A DNA stretch of 64,000 nt, taken from Oscillospiraceae bacterium. GTDB taxonomy: Bacteria > Bacillota > Clostridia > Oscillospirales > Acutalibacteraceae. Numbering within the stretch: the stretch's first letter is position 1; each line of letters starts with the position of its first letter. The stretch covers positions 1 to 64,000 of the forward strand of contig SVOB01000002.1 in assembly GCA_015066565.1 (NCBI GenBank), read 5' to 3'. Below the pieces are notes generated by a model. The model was not told where the DNA came from. It searched no databases and saw nothing but the letters and a program-made list of their open reading frames with translations. The translations under genes and the position numbers were made by a program. Positions 1 through 8,983 of the stretch are shown piece by piece.

Positions 1-31
1 TAAATTATCGTTTATATGAGGTGTGATAAAA

Positions 32-691
32 ATGAATCTATGTATAAATTGGATGAATACAAATAGCGGATTTCTAATGTGTTTGATAACTGCTGTATAT
101 GTTGTTGCTACGCTGTTTATTATGCATTTTAATAAGAAATCAGCAAATGCTGCTAAAGACCAAACCAAAACTGCAACAGATCAAATTGAAGAGATGAAAA
201 GACAGCAACAACAAAATGCCGGCATTAGTCTCTATGCAATTAGAAAAAGTGTATTGACCGGATTTGGCAAGAAAGAATATAACAGTATATATTGGGATGC
301 GGTAATTCTTTTTAGCGGTGAGGTGGCTGATGAAATACTAAACACTGGATATTTATATGAGTCATATAAGAAACAAAAATGGTTGATGGAAGAATATGAA
401 AGCAGAATGAGGACAGATTGTCCTAATCAGTACGATGAATATAAATACAAATTGAGCTTAACAGCTGAACACCCGGACGATGAAGAATTACTAAATACTC
501 TATATTCGTTATGTGACAGCTATTGTCCTGTATACAATGGCCCTCTTTCAGAACAAGAAATTGTTTTGGATTATAGAGAATTGAGTGAAAACTTAGATAA
601 GGCACGCCGTAATTATGAATTAAAACAAACAAAGACACTCTCGCTTATTAATGATGAGCTAAAAAGAAGCATTCAAGCTGAACAACAATGA
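32..691 (+). CDS. Small membrane-anchored protein of unknown function (defence island)
   Basis: I do not recognise the family. The protein of about 219 residues has one hydrophobic segment near residues 13-32, then a Lys/Gln/Glu-rich stretch (about 35-60) that looks like a coiled coil, then a soluble mostly helical C-terminal part. This suggests a single-pass protein with a cytoplasmic domain. The ATG at 32 is preferred over the GTG at 23 because a GAGGTG ribosome-binding site lies just before it and overlaps the GTG. The gene ends 33 bases before an OLD-like ATPase gene on the same strand, so the two are probably co-transcribed and may act as a pair. A TAA at bases 1-3 may be the end of an upstream gene, possibly hsdS or hsdM. 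Function unknown; an anti-phage role is inferred only from position. Confidence 0.7.
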   Translation: MNLCINWMNTNSGFLMCLITAVYVVATLFIMHFNKKSANAAKDQTKTATDQIEEMKRQQQQNAGISLYAIRKSVLTGFGKKEYNSIYWDAVILFSGEVADEILNTGYLYESYKKQKWLMEEYESRMRTDCPNQYDEYKYKLSLTAEHPDDEELLNTLYSLCDSYCPVYNGPLSEQEIVLDYRELSENLDKARRNYELKQTKTLSLINDELKRSIQAEQQ

Positions 692-724
692 ATAATCTCG
701 TTCGTTAAAAAGAGGAAAAAGAAA

Positions 725-2221
725 ATGAGTATAATTAAAACACTTGAAAGCCAATATTTGTCAAAGAATCGATACAACTGTTTTGGACCTGTTATTACGA
801 GATTAGATATTAAAGGAATAAAGGGAACCAATTGCAATATTACTTTTGATTTTCCTGTTACTGCTATTGCTGGGTATAACGGTGCAGGAAAAAGCACAAT
901 TGCTCAGATAGCTTTATGTATGTATAGAGCACCTGATGGGAATACTGTTAGTAAGAGAAAGTATTTAAAGGATTTCTTTGTAAAAACACTACTTGACAAG
1001 TCTCCATATGCTTCCGATGCGCATATTAGGGTTTATTATGCCACAGAAGAACATAAAACAGGAAATAAACAGCTTTCTCTATTTAAAGATGAGGAGACAT
1101 CAGAGAATGTTAGGTCAATTAATGTCCATTATTCTATTGATCGTTGGGCAGGTTATAAACATCAACCTCAAAAATCAGTTTTTTACTATGGCATGAGCTA
1201 CTTCATTCCATATCAAGAGCTTAATAGTAACCTGTTAAGAGATGGTAATGCCAGCATAACACAAGTTAAGGAATTCGATAATAAAATAGTAGGAACCGTT
1301 ACAGATATTTTATCGATTCGCTATACTAATCTGTCAAATAACAATGTTTCAAACGATAAAAGAACAGAGCATGTTCTATCCGCTAACAAATCATCTACAT
1401 CGTATTCTGAAAATCATATGGGCTGTGGTGAAGGGAGACTTCTTAAATTAGTTTACGCAATGGAATCGGCTCCAAATCAAAGTTTGTTCGTTATTGAAGA
1501 GCCCGAAACGGCTTTACATCAACTAGCACAGCATAAACTTGCACAGTACTTCTTAGATGTTTGTGATAGAAAAAAACATCAAATCATTTTCACAACGCAT
1601 TCTCCTGAAATACTAAGTGCACTTCCTCCAAAAGCTATAAAGTACATACAGCGCGAAGATGATGGAACGACCTCCGTCGTGGATAGTCCTTCGATCGCGC
1701 AAATTAGAAACTACCTTTCTGGAGGGCATTATAAAAAAATGATAATTGTTTCAGAGGATGAGATTGGATCACTGTATATCAAAGAAATTTTGCGTGTATA
1801 TTGTCCAGATGTTTTCAATAATTGCGAGTTCTTTTCAATGAATCTAAATTATCAAGAAATAAAAACCTATGTTAGACAATCTCAACAATGCGGAATAAAA
1901 GTATTTGGGGTAGTTGATGAGCATAGGCGTGCTGATATAGATAATTATGTTTTGGCTTTTCCAGAAGATACTGCACCAGAGGAAAGTTTTTTCTCTGATG
2001 ATGAGTTGAAAAATATGATAAAAAATGAATTTGATTATGATTGCATCAATCTGCCAGCTGATCACCATGCGTATTTCGATCATATTGCTAAAAGTAAATA
2101 CGAAGATGTTCAATATGTAAAAAACAGATGTATCAAGAAGTATGTTCAAATAAAAGGAGAAGACTATTATAAAGAAATCATTGATTCAATGACTGGCTGG
2201 CTTAGTGAATGCAATTCATAA
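725..2221 (+). CDS. OLD-like AAA/ABC-type ATPase with C-terminal TOPRIM-like region
   Basis: Protein of 498 residues with the layout of overcoming-lysogenization-defect (OLD) family proteins. It has a Walker A motif GYNGAGKST at residues 50-58, a Walker B 'LFVIEEPETALHQ' near residue 256 and an H-loop 'FTTHSPEIL' near 290, all typical of AAA15/AAA21 SMC-like ATPases. The last 160 residues contain 'MIIVSEDEIGSLYIKEIL' and 'VFGVVDEHRRAD', which read as the acidic strands of a TOPRIM nuclease. The active site looks divergent, so nuclease activity is inferred. OLD-family proteins (for example GajA of Gabija) act in phage defence, usually with a partner. No UvrD-like helicase partner is present; the only close neighbour is the small membrane protein upstream. 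Start ATG has a GAGGAAA ribosome-binding site. Confidence 0.8.
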   Translation: MSIIKTLESQYLSKNRYNCFGPVITRLDIKGIKGTNCNITFDFPVTAIAGYNGAGKSTIAQIALCMYRAPDGNTVSKRKYLKDFFVKTLLDKSPYASDAHIRVYYATEEHKTGNKQLSLFKDEETSENVRSINVHYSIDRWAGYKHQPQKSVFYYGMSYFIPYQELNSNLLRDGNASITQVKEFDNKIVGTVTDILSIRYTNLSNNNVSNDKRTEHVLSANKSSTSYSENHMGCGEGRLLKLVYAMESAPNQSLFVIEEPETALHQLAQHKLAQYFLDVCDRKKHQIIFTTHSPEILSALPPKAIKYIQREDDGTTSVVDSPSIAQIRNYLSGGHYKKMIIVSEDEIGSLYIKEILRVYCPDVFNNCEFFSMNLNYQEIKTYVRQSQQCGIKVFGVVDEHRRADIDNYVLAFPEDTAPEESFFSDDELKNMIKNEFDYDCINLPADHHAYFDHIAKSKYEDVQYVKNRCIKKYVQIKGEDYYKEIIDSMTGWLSECNS

Positions 2222-2445
2222 TGTAAGATGTCATATAATTATAATCTATGAGGATACATTTGAACAGGCGGGCATGCAATTTATATTAAATAATAACCGT
2301 ATTAAGTCGAACAGATAATTAGATAATTAGAGACAATAATAGACTATCTTTATTCATTGCCTGCAAAAACCAGTAAAATGAAAACAGATATAAACCATAA
2401 AAAACGGAAATAGACTGGGATTATTTATAAAACTAGGAGCAACTC

Positions 2446-3669
2446 TTGAAAAACGAAGATTATGTATTCTATTTTGATGAATGCTATCAAGATAGGAAAA
2501 TACTTATTAAAGATACTACTTTTAACTCAATGTCGGACAATTCTTTTGATAGTTATATTGGGTTGTTTTGGGGTTGTAAACAAAAGGAATTACATAGAAT
2601 TATTCCATTAATAAACGATTTTGAGCAAAAGCATAAATCAATATTTTGTCTATCCAACGAACAAGAATTAAAAAGTGATATTATTAAAAAGAAAAATTAT
2701 AAGTATGGTTTAAAATCATTTAATAAGAATGCCACTGATTTCTATTCGGATTTATTTATGATTCTTGAACATATTAATCCTATAATTCAAATAGATGCGA
2801 TAAGTAAAGTTGAATACTTCTTAAAAGTGCTTTTTCATGATATAGATTTAGAAGTAATTGCTTTGAATAGAAATGCGTTTATATACTCTTTAACAAAACT
2901 CATTTTAAATTATAAGGATCCTATATTGTTGAATTCAATAAAAAGCATTCACGATAGCTTTACTGCAGAAGAATTCCGACTCAAATTGCTAAGTTTTATC
3001 AGTATAAAACTTGAAGAAATCAGAGGAATTGAACGAAAGGAAAGTGAAGAAAACACACTAAAAGAATTCATAATTATTATCCAAAATGTTAGTTTTGGAA
3101 ATATGAAATATGAAGCATTACAGTATCCGTATTATTTTAATTTTGTTGGGCTTAACAACCTCTTATACGAATTGAGTATTTCTATTAACAGAGTTAAGAT
3201 TATAATTGATGAGGAAATAAACACATACAACTCTTCAAAAGTATTTAATTATAAAAAAGTTAAACAAGCAAATTCAGAGAATTCTATACAAATTAGACTT
3301 TGTGACTGGCTATGTGGCTTTGTGGGAAGATTTATTTATGCACTATCGAATGATATTAGTGCTAAAGAATCAAACGGAGAAAGCATTGATAAAAAACGAT
3401 TATTAAGCAAAGACTGGTTTGAAATAGACAAAAAGACATTTGATTTTTATCTAAGATTATATGATTTCTTCTTGGTAAAGCATGAATATCATTGGACAAT
3501 AATGACGTTGCATTTTGCAGATCCAATTGTTGAGTTTTGTACATTGTTAAGGTATTTTGCTTCTTATGAATCTTTTGAACAATACTTGTCAACAGATGTG
3601 CATTTGCATCAAGAACTGTATAATACAGCATGTATTAATGAACTTGAAAGCAGACACAAAGCACAATAA
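2446..3669 (+). CDS. Uncharacterised protein, possibly DUF3800-like (defence island)
   Basis: Not confidently recognised. The 407-residue product starts at TTG (2446), chosen because an AGGAG site precedes it at a normal distance and no ATG lies nearby in frame. The N-terminus 'YVFYFDECYQDRKI' resembles the 'YFDESG' opening of DUF3800 proteins, a predicted RNase H-like fold seen in defence islands. The rest is mostly helical and very AT-rich in codon use, with many Ile, Lys and Asn. A 224-bp AT-rich gap separates it from the ATPase gene, while only 17 bases separate it from hsdR, so it probably shares a transcript with hsdR. The DUF3800 link rests on a short motif and is weak; the protein could belong to an undescribed family. 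Confidence 0.6.
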   Translation: MKNEDYVFYFDECYQDRKILIKDTTFNSMSDNSFDSYIGLFWGCKQKELHRIIPLINDFEQKHKSIFCLSNEQELKSDIIKKKNYKYGLKSFNKNATDFYSDLFMILEHINPIIQIDAISKVEYFLKVLFHDIDLEVIALNRNAFIYSLTKLILNYKDPILLNSIKSIHDSFTAEEFRLKLLSFISIKLEEIRGIERKESEENTLKEFIIIIQNVSFGNMKYEALQYPYYFNFVGLNNLLYELSISINRVKIIIDEEINTYNSSKVFNYKKVKQANSENSIQIRLCDWLCGFVGRFIYALSNDISAKESNGESIDKKRLLSKDWFEIDKKTFDFYLRLYDFFLVKHEYHWTIMTLHFADPIVEFCTLLRYFASYESFEQYLSTDVHLHQELYNTACINELESRHKAQ

Positions 3670-3686
3670 AAAACGGGAGGACTATC

Positions 3687-6600
3687 GTGGCTACATTTAA
3701 CGAAGCAAGCTATGAAAACTCTATAATTGAATTAATGCAGTCAATGGGGTATCAATACCTCTATGGACCGGATATTGAAAGAGACTATTATTGCCCTTTA
3801 TATCTTGATGTCCTGAAAGACTCATTAAGCCGCATAAACAGACATCTGCCGCAATCTGCGCTTGATGCAGTTGTTGAAAAGCTGCTTAACTTTGAAAATG
3901 ATTCATTAGTTCAGAAAAATGAGCTGTTTATGGATTATCTCCAGAACGGCGTTCCTGTTAGTTTTGTTAAGGACGGAGAAGAGTTTTCCGATATTGCATA
4001 TCTTGCTGACTATGAGAATCCCGATAATAACGATTTTAAGGTAATCAATCAGTGGACATTTATAGAAAACAGCAATAAACGCCCTGATGTGATACTGTTC
4101 TTAAATGGACTTCCCGTTGTTCTTATTGAACTTAAATCACCCTCAAGAGAAGAGACAGATGCAAGCGAAGCATATCTTCAGCTTCGTAATTATATGCAGG
4201 AAATTCCGTCAATGTTTATTTACAACGCTATCTGTGTTATGAGTGATCAGCTTACAACAAAAGCCGGAACAATTACATCCGGCGAAGACAGATTCATGGA
4301 GTGGAAAACTAAAGACGGCAGTTATGAAAATACGCAGTACGCTCAGTTTGATACTTTCTTCGAGGGTATGTTCCAAAAAGAAAGACTGCTTGATATTATT
4401 AAAAACTTTATTTGTTTCTCCAGTGACGGTATTGACAAATACAAAATTTTAGCCGGTTATCACCAGTATTTTGCCGTTAAAAAAGCTATTGTATCAACTA
4501 TCAAAGGTACACAGACAGACGGAAAAGGCGGCGTTTTTTGGCATACTCAAGGCAGCGGTAAATCTCTGTCTATGGTGTTCTATGCCCATTTATTACAAAA
4601 GGCATTAAACAGCCCTACCATAGTTGTAATTACAGATAGAAACGATTTGGATAATCAGCTTTTCGGTCAGTTCTCAAGATGCTCTGTTTTCCTTCGCCAG
4701 AAGCCTATTCAAGCGCAAAGCCGTGAACACTTAAAAGAATTATTGACAAAGACTAAGGTGAATGGCATATTCTTTACAACTATGCAAAAGTTTGAAGAGT
4801 CACAGGAAGCTTTGTCTGAACGAAGAAATATAATCGTAATGGCTGATGAAGCTCACCGTGGACAGTACGGATTAACAGAAAAAATACGATTTGCTACTAA
4901 TGAAGAAGGCGAAACTATAGCAAAAAGAGTTATCGGTACGGCTCGTATAATCAGAGACAGCCTTCCTAATGCTACATATATCGGATTTACGGGAACACCT
5001 ATTTCAATGAAGGACAAGAATACAAGAGAAGTATTCGGAGATTACATTGATGTTTATGATATGACTCAAGCCGTTGAAGATGGCGCAACAAGACCGGTTT
5101 ATTATGAAAGCCGTGTAATAAAGCTCAAGCTTGATGAAACAACTTTGAAACTCATTGATACTGAGTATGAAATCATGGCAAATAATGCTGATCCGGATGT
5201 CATTGAAAAAAGTAAGCGTGAACTCAGCCAGATGGAAGCTGTTCTCGGAAACGAACATACTATTAATTCGCTTGTAAATGATATTCTTGATCATTATGAA
5301 AACTACAGAGAAAATCTTCTAACTGGCAAGGCAATGATTGTTGCTTATTCTCGCCCGATAGCAATGAAAATATACAAAAGAATACTTGAAGTCAGACCTT
5401 CTTGGACTGAGAAGGTTGGTGTTGTTATGACCGGCAGCAATAAGGATCCAGAAGAATGGCACGATATCATAGGTAATAAAGCACATAAACAAGAAATGGC
5501 AACAAAGTTTAAGGATAACGACAGCCCGCTAAAGATTGCTATTGTCGTTGATATGTGGCTGACAGGATTTGACGTTCCCTCTCTTGCAACGATGTATGTT
5601 TACAAGCCTATGTCCGGATATAATCTTATGCAAGCTATTGCGCGTGTTAACCGTGTCTTTAAGGATAAGGAAGGCGGATTAGTCGTTGACTATGTCGGAA
5701 TTGCATCTGCTCTTAAAGCGGCAATGAACGATTACACCAAGAGAGACCGGAAAAATTACGGTGATACAGATGTTGCTAAAGTGGCATACCCGAAGTTTAT
5801 TGAAAAACTCGAAGTGTGCCGTGATTTATTCCATAATTATGACTACAGCAAATTTACAACAGGTACGGACCTTGAAAGAGCAAGAACAATCAGCGGCGCA
5901 GTTAACTATATAATTGCTCCTGATATGTCAGAGGTTCAGATGGATTTCCTTAAAGAATCTTTACTTCTTCATCAGGCATTATCATTGTGTTCATCAATGG
6001 TTGACGAGGATAAGCGCTTTGAGGCAGCATTCTTTGAATCGGTCAGAGTTCTTGTAAATCGAATAAAGAATCAAGGAGACGGCCGTAGAATCTCCCTGCC
6101 GGAAATGAATGAGCGCATTAACGAATTGCTGAAGGCAAGTATAAAGAGCGATGGCGTAATTAATCTCTTCTCAGATGTAAAGACTGAATTCTCGTTGTTT
6201 GATCCTAAATTCTTAGAAGAAATCTCTAAGATGAAAGAAAAGAATTTAGCGGTCGAATTACTTAAAAAGCTCATTGCTGAACAGATAAAGATTTATCAGA
6301 GAACAAATATAGTCAGATCACAACAGTTCAGCGAATTGATTCAAGCATCAATGAACCGCTATCTTAACGGTATGCTTACAAATGAAGAAGTGATTCAGGA
6401 ATTGCTTAAGCTGGCAAAAGAGATTCAAAACGCAAAACAAGAAGGCGAGGAACTTAACCTTAACGAGGATGAACTTGCTTTTTATGATGCTTTAACTCAG
6501 CCGCAGGCAATTAAAGATTTTTATGAACACGAGGAATTAATTGCCATTACGAAAGAGCTGACAGAATTACTTCGTAAAAATCGAACAATAGATTGGCAGA

Positions 6601-6755
6601 AAAAAGAATCAGCCCGTGCAAAGATGCGTATGCTCGTTAAGAAACTTTTGAAAAAACATAAATATCCGCCGGATGAAATGGCAGATGCGGTTCAGACTGT
6701 TATTGCACAGTGTGAACTATGGACGGACAATCAGGAATATGAAAATGTAGGGTGA
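3687..6755 (+). CDS. hsdR: Type I restriction enzyme R subunit
   Basis: The 1022-residue protein is the motor and nuclease subunit of a type I restriction-modification complex, which translocates DNA and cleaves unmethylated targets. The N-terminal nuclease domain shows the PD-(D/E)XK pattern 'RPDVILFLNGLPVVLIELKS' (about residues 130-150). The helicase core follows: Walker A 'TQGSGKS' near 288, 'ADEAH' near 389, 'GFTGTPI' near 430 and 'DMWLTGFDVPSLATMYVYKP' near 630. The length is normal for the family. It starts at GTG with a GGGAGG site. The methylase (hsdM) and specificity (hsdS) genes are not in the window and would be expected upstream of base 1. The gene is intact and appears functional. 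Confidence 0.95.
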   Translation: MATFNEASYENSIIELMQSMGYQYLYGPDIERDYYCPLYLDVLKDSLSRINRHLPQSALDAVVEKLLNFENDSLVQKNELFMDYLQNGVPVSFVKDGEEFSDIAYLADYENPDNNDFKVINQWTFIENSNKRPDVILFLNGLPVVLIELKSPSREETDASEAYLQLRNYMQEIPSMFIYNAICVMSDQLTTKAGTITSGEDRFMEWKTKDGSYENTQYAQFDTFFEGMFQKERLLDIIKNFICFSSDGIDKYKILAGYHQYFAVKKAIVSTIKGTQTDGKGGVFWHTQGSGKSLSMVFYAHLLQKALNSPTIVVITDRNDLDNQLFGQFSRCSVFLRQKPIQAQSREHLKELLTKTKVNGIFFTTMQKFEESQEALSERRNIIVMADEAHRGQYGLTEKIRFATNEEGETIAKRVIGTARIIRDSLPNATYIGFTGTPISMKDKNTREVFGDYIDVYDMTQAVEDGATRPVYYESRVIKLKLDETTLKLIDTEYEIMANNADPDVIEKSKRELSQMEAVLGNEHTINSLVNDILDHYENYRENLLTGKAMIVAYSRPIAMKIYKRILEVRPSWTEKVGVVMTGSNKDPEEWHDIIGNKAHKQEMATKFKDNDSPLKIAIVVDMWLTGFDVPSLATMYVYKPMSGYNLMQAIARVNRVFKDKEGGLVVDYVGIASALKAAMNDYTKRDRKNYGDTDVAKVAYPKFIEKLEVCRDLFHNYDYSKFTTGTDLERARTISGAVNYIIAPDMSEVQMDFLKESLLLHQALSLCSSMVDEDKRFEAAFFESVRVLVNRIKNQGDGRRISLPEMNERINELLKASIKSDGVINLFSDVKTEFSLFDPKFLEEISKMKEKNLAVELLKKLIAEQIKIYQRTNIVRSQQFSELIQASMNRYLNGMLTNEEVIQELLKLAKEIQNAKQEGEELNLNEDELAFYDALTQPQAIKDFYEHEELIAITKELTELLRKNRTIDWQKKESARAKMRMLVKKLLKKHKYPPDEMADAVQTVIAQCELWTDNQEYENVG

Positions 6756-6759
6756 TAAA

Positions 6760-7686
6760 ATGAAACTTGGAAAATTAAAAGAAGTTGATATTAGAAAAGT
6801 ATGGTCTCACGAACAATATGACTTTTCTAAGTGGTTAGCTTCTGAAGAAAATATAAAGGAATTAGGTGACACCTTAAATCTTTCTTTAACAAATATCGAA
6901 ACAGAAAAATATGTAGGTAACTATCGATGCGATATTTTGTGTAAAGACGAGATAACGGGGAAAGTGGTTTTAATTGAGAATCAACTTGAGTCGACAAACC
7001 ACGATCATTTAGGAAAGATAATCACTTATGCATCCGGATTGGATGCTTCTGTTATTGTGTGGATTGTTTCATCTGCCAGAGAAGAGCATGCAAGTGCTAT
7101 TGAATGGTTGAACAAACATACAAATGATGATTTATCGTTTTTCCTCTTGGAAATTCATGCATATAGAATTGGTGATTCTGAGCCTGCGCCGCAGTTCAAG
7201 ATAATCGAACAGCCAAATGACTTTTCTAAAAGTGTAAAGGCAATGGCAAGAAGTTCAAATGTAAGCGAAGCAGAGAAGAATAGATTGGAATTCTGGACAC
7301 AGCTGAATGATATTCTTGATCAGCGCGGTAAACCTTTTAATAAACATAAAGCAACCACAGATCATTGGTACACGATTGCTATGGGTTCATCGGAATGTTA
7401 TATTTCAATTGATCTGGTTAACAAAGAACACAAGATAAGAGTTGGCGTTTGGGTAACCGATAATAAGGATCTTTATGACCATTTTTACAGCCATAAAGAT
7501 GAAATTGAATCATCATGTGACAGAAAACTTACTTGGGATCGTTTGGATAATAAAAAAGCATCTATTATATGTACATACCTGAAAGGCTTGGATTTTAACG
7601 ATCACAGTAATTATCCGGAACTGATAAATAAATCTATTGATATGGTGCTGTCTTTAAGATCGGCATTTGTACCATTTATTAAGTAA
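6760..7686 (+). CDS. DUF4268 domain protein with PD-(D/E)XK-like N-terminus
   Basis: The 308-residue protein matches the pattern of DUF4268 proteins. Its first half carries a nuclease-like core: 'YRCDILCKD' followed by 'VVLIENQLESTNHDHLGKI' (about residues 50-90), which fits the D...ExQ form of the PD-(D/E)XK fold. The C-terminal half, with 'HWYTIAMGSSECYISI' and 'IRVGVWV', fits the DUF4268 domain. The ATG follows the hsdR stop by two bases and its GGGTG ribosome-binding site lies in the end of hsdR, so the two are translationally coupled. Such proteins often accompany restriction systems, and it may be an accessory nuclease or regulator of the type I system. No direct role is shown by the sequence. 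Confidence 0.8.
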   Translation: MKLGKLKEVDIRKVWSHEQYDFSKWLASEENIKELGDTLNLSLTNIETEKYVGNYRCDILCKDEITGKVVLIENQLESTNHDHLGKIITYASGLDASVIVWIVSSAREEHASAIEWLNKHTNDDLSFFLLEIHAYRIGDSEPAPQFKIIEQPNDFSKSVKAMARSSNVSEAEKNRLEFWTQLNDILDQRGKPFNKHKATTDHWYTIAMGSSECYISIDLVNKEHKIRVGVWVTDNKDLYDHFYSHKDEIESSCDRKLTWDRLDNKKASIICTYLKGLDFNDHSNYPELINKSIDMVLSLRSAFVPFIK

Positions 7687-7716
7687 TTTTTTCTAAGGTG
7701 TTTGGTAGGAGATTAA

Positions 7717-8967
7717 ATGAAAGACTACTTGTTGCCCATAATCATTATTCTATCAATAATAGCTATTGCAATCATTGCAATGGTTATTTTGGCTTTTGTA
7801 AAAAGAAGAAAAAAGCCAATGTCAGAAAAGCCAATGACGGCACTGTCGGTTCCAACGACAACGGCTTTGGATGTTAAATTTGAAAAGCTTCCTTCTTTGA
7901 CCAAAGTTGAGGAGTCAAAGCTATCGGTAATCAGCGATAATAAACTGGCAAAACGAATAGTTGATACAATCCCGAACGCAGCTGAAGCAGTTGAAACCAC
8001 TAAAAACGCTGCCAAGGCAGCGAATGTAAGCAAAGATTTATACAGAGTAATAATTCCCAATGGTGCAACTCTTGATAAATCTCGCAAGACAAAGGATGCT
8101 GTCAGAGCAACATATCGTACAGGCGCAAAGATAAAAGGTCAAGCAGATCTTGTCCCCGCAGATGAAACTGTTAAGGAACTTTCAAAGGCTACAGCATTCA
8201 ACTCTGCATATAACATTGCATCGATGGTTGTCGGTCAGCATTATATGGCTGAAATTGATAAACGTCTTGATACCATTAGTGAAGACATTGAAAAGATCCT
8301 AAAATTTCAAGAAAGTGATTATAAAAGCCGTGTACAAGCTTTAATTGCTGAAATTCAGAATATAACAGATTTCCAAGTTGAGATTCTTAATAACATGAAC
8401 AGCAGGATGATCAAACTGAATCATTTGCAGAGTTTGAGAATCAAGTGTACCGAATTGCTTGGACATGCAAACGATATGGTTGAGGCAATATATGAGAAGC
8501 AGCCTTCTAAATATTCCGACTATGAAAAGATTTTGCAGAATGCTGATGCATGGCATTTTTATCAGAATCTCCTGCTTGAATTGCTTTATAAAATAAGTGA
8601 AATTGAATATATTTTGAATCTTGGACAGGTTTCAAAAGAACAGTGCGTTAGCGTTTGCGCTTTCTACTTTGATAGAGTTCAGAATATACAATTAAACTTA
8701 AGAGAATGGCATGAAAGATACGAAGAAAAATTCGCCATTGATACCGAAAACTCAAAACGAAAGAGACTAGGATTTGAAGGTGTGGTATTTAAAATTCCAT
8801 CGCTCATAAATAATGAGCTTGCCTTCAGACCTATTTCGGAAGTCACTGCTGAAATGATTGACGATCAAAGTAGCTTAGCAAGTATTCCAAGTGATGTTAA
8901 TAACCCGTTCAATCAAGATGTTCAACTCATAGTTAAAGACGGCGAAATATATTATTTACCTGAATAA
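7717..8967 (+). CDS. Membrane-anchored coiled-coil protein of unknown function (defence island)
   Basis: I do not recognise the family. Residues 4-27 are an uninterrupted Ile/Leu/Val/Ala-rich membrane segment followed by 'KRRKKP', so the bulk of the 416-residue protein is probably cytoplasmic. Residues 60-150 are Ala/Lys-rich. A central stretch (about 175-230) with 'HYMAEIDKRLDTISEDIEKIL' looks like a coiled coil, and the rest is helical. The gene has a TAGGAG ribosome-binding site and lies 30 bases after the DUF4268 gene and 16 bases before the DUF4238 gene, in one apparent transcription unit. Membrane-anchored partners are common in abortive-infection systems, so pairing with the DUF4238 protein is a reasonable guess. 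Confidence 0.7.
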   Translation: MKDYLLPIIIILSIIAIAIIAMVILAFVKRRKKPMSEKPMTALSVPTTTALDVKFEKLPSLTKVEESKLSVISDNKLAKRIVDTIPNAAEAVETTKNAAKAANVSKDLYRVIIPNGATLDKSRKTKDAVRATYRTGAKIKGQADLVPADETVKELSKATAFNSAYNIASMVVGQHYMAEIDKRLDTISEDIEKILKFQESDYKSRVQALIAEIQNITDFQVEILNNMNSRMIKLNHLQSLRIKCTELLGHANDMVEAIYEKQPSKYSDYEKILQNADAWHFYQNLLLELLYKISEIEYILNLGQVSKEQCVSVCAFYFDRVQNIQLNLREWHERYEEKFAIDTENSKRKRLGFEGVVFKIPSLINNELAFRPISEVTAEMIDDQSSLASIPSDVNNPFNQDVQLIVKDGEIYYLPE

Positions 8968-8983
8968 TTTACAGAAGGAAACC

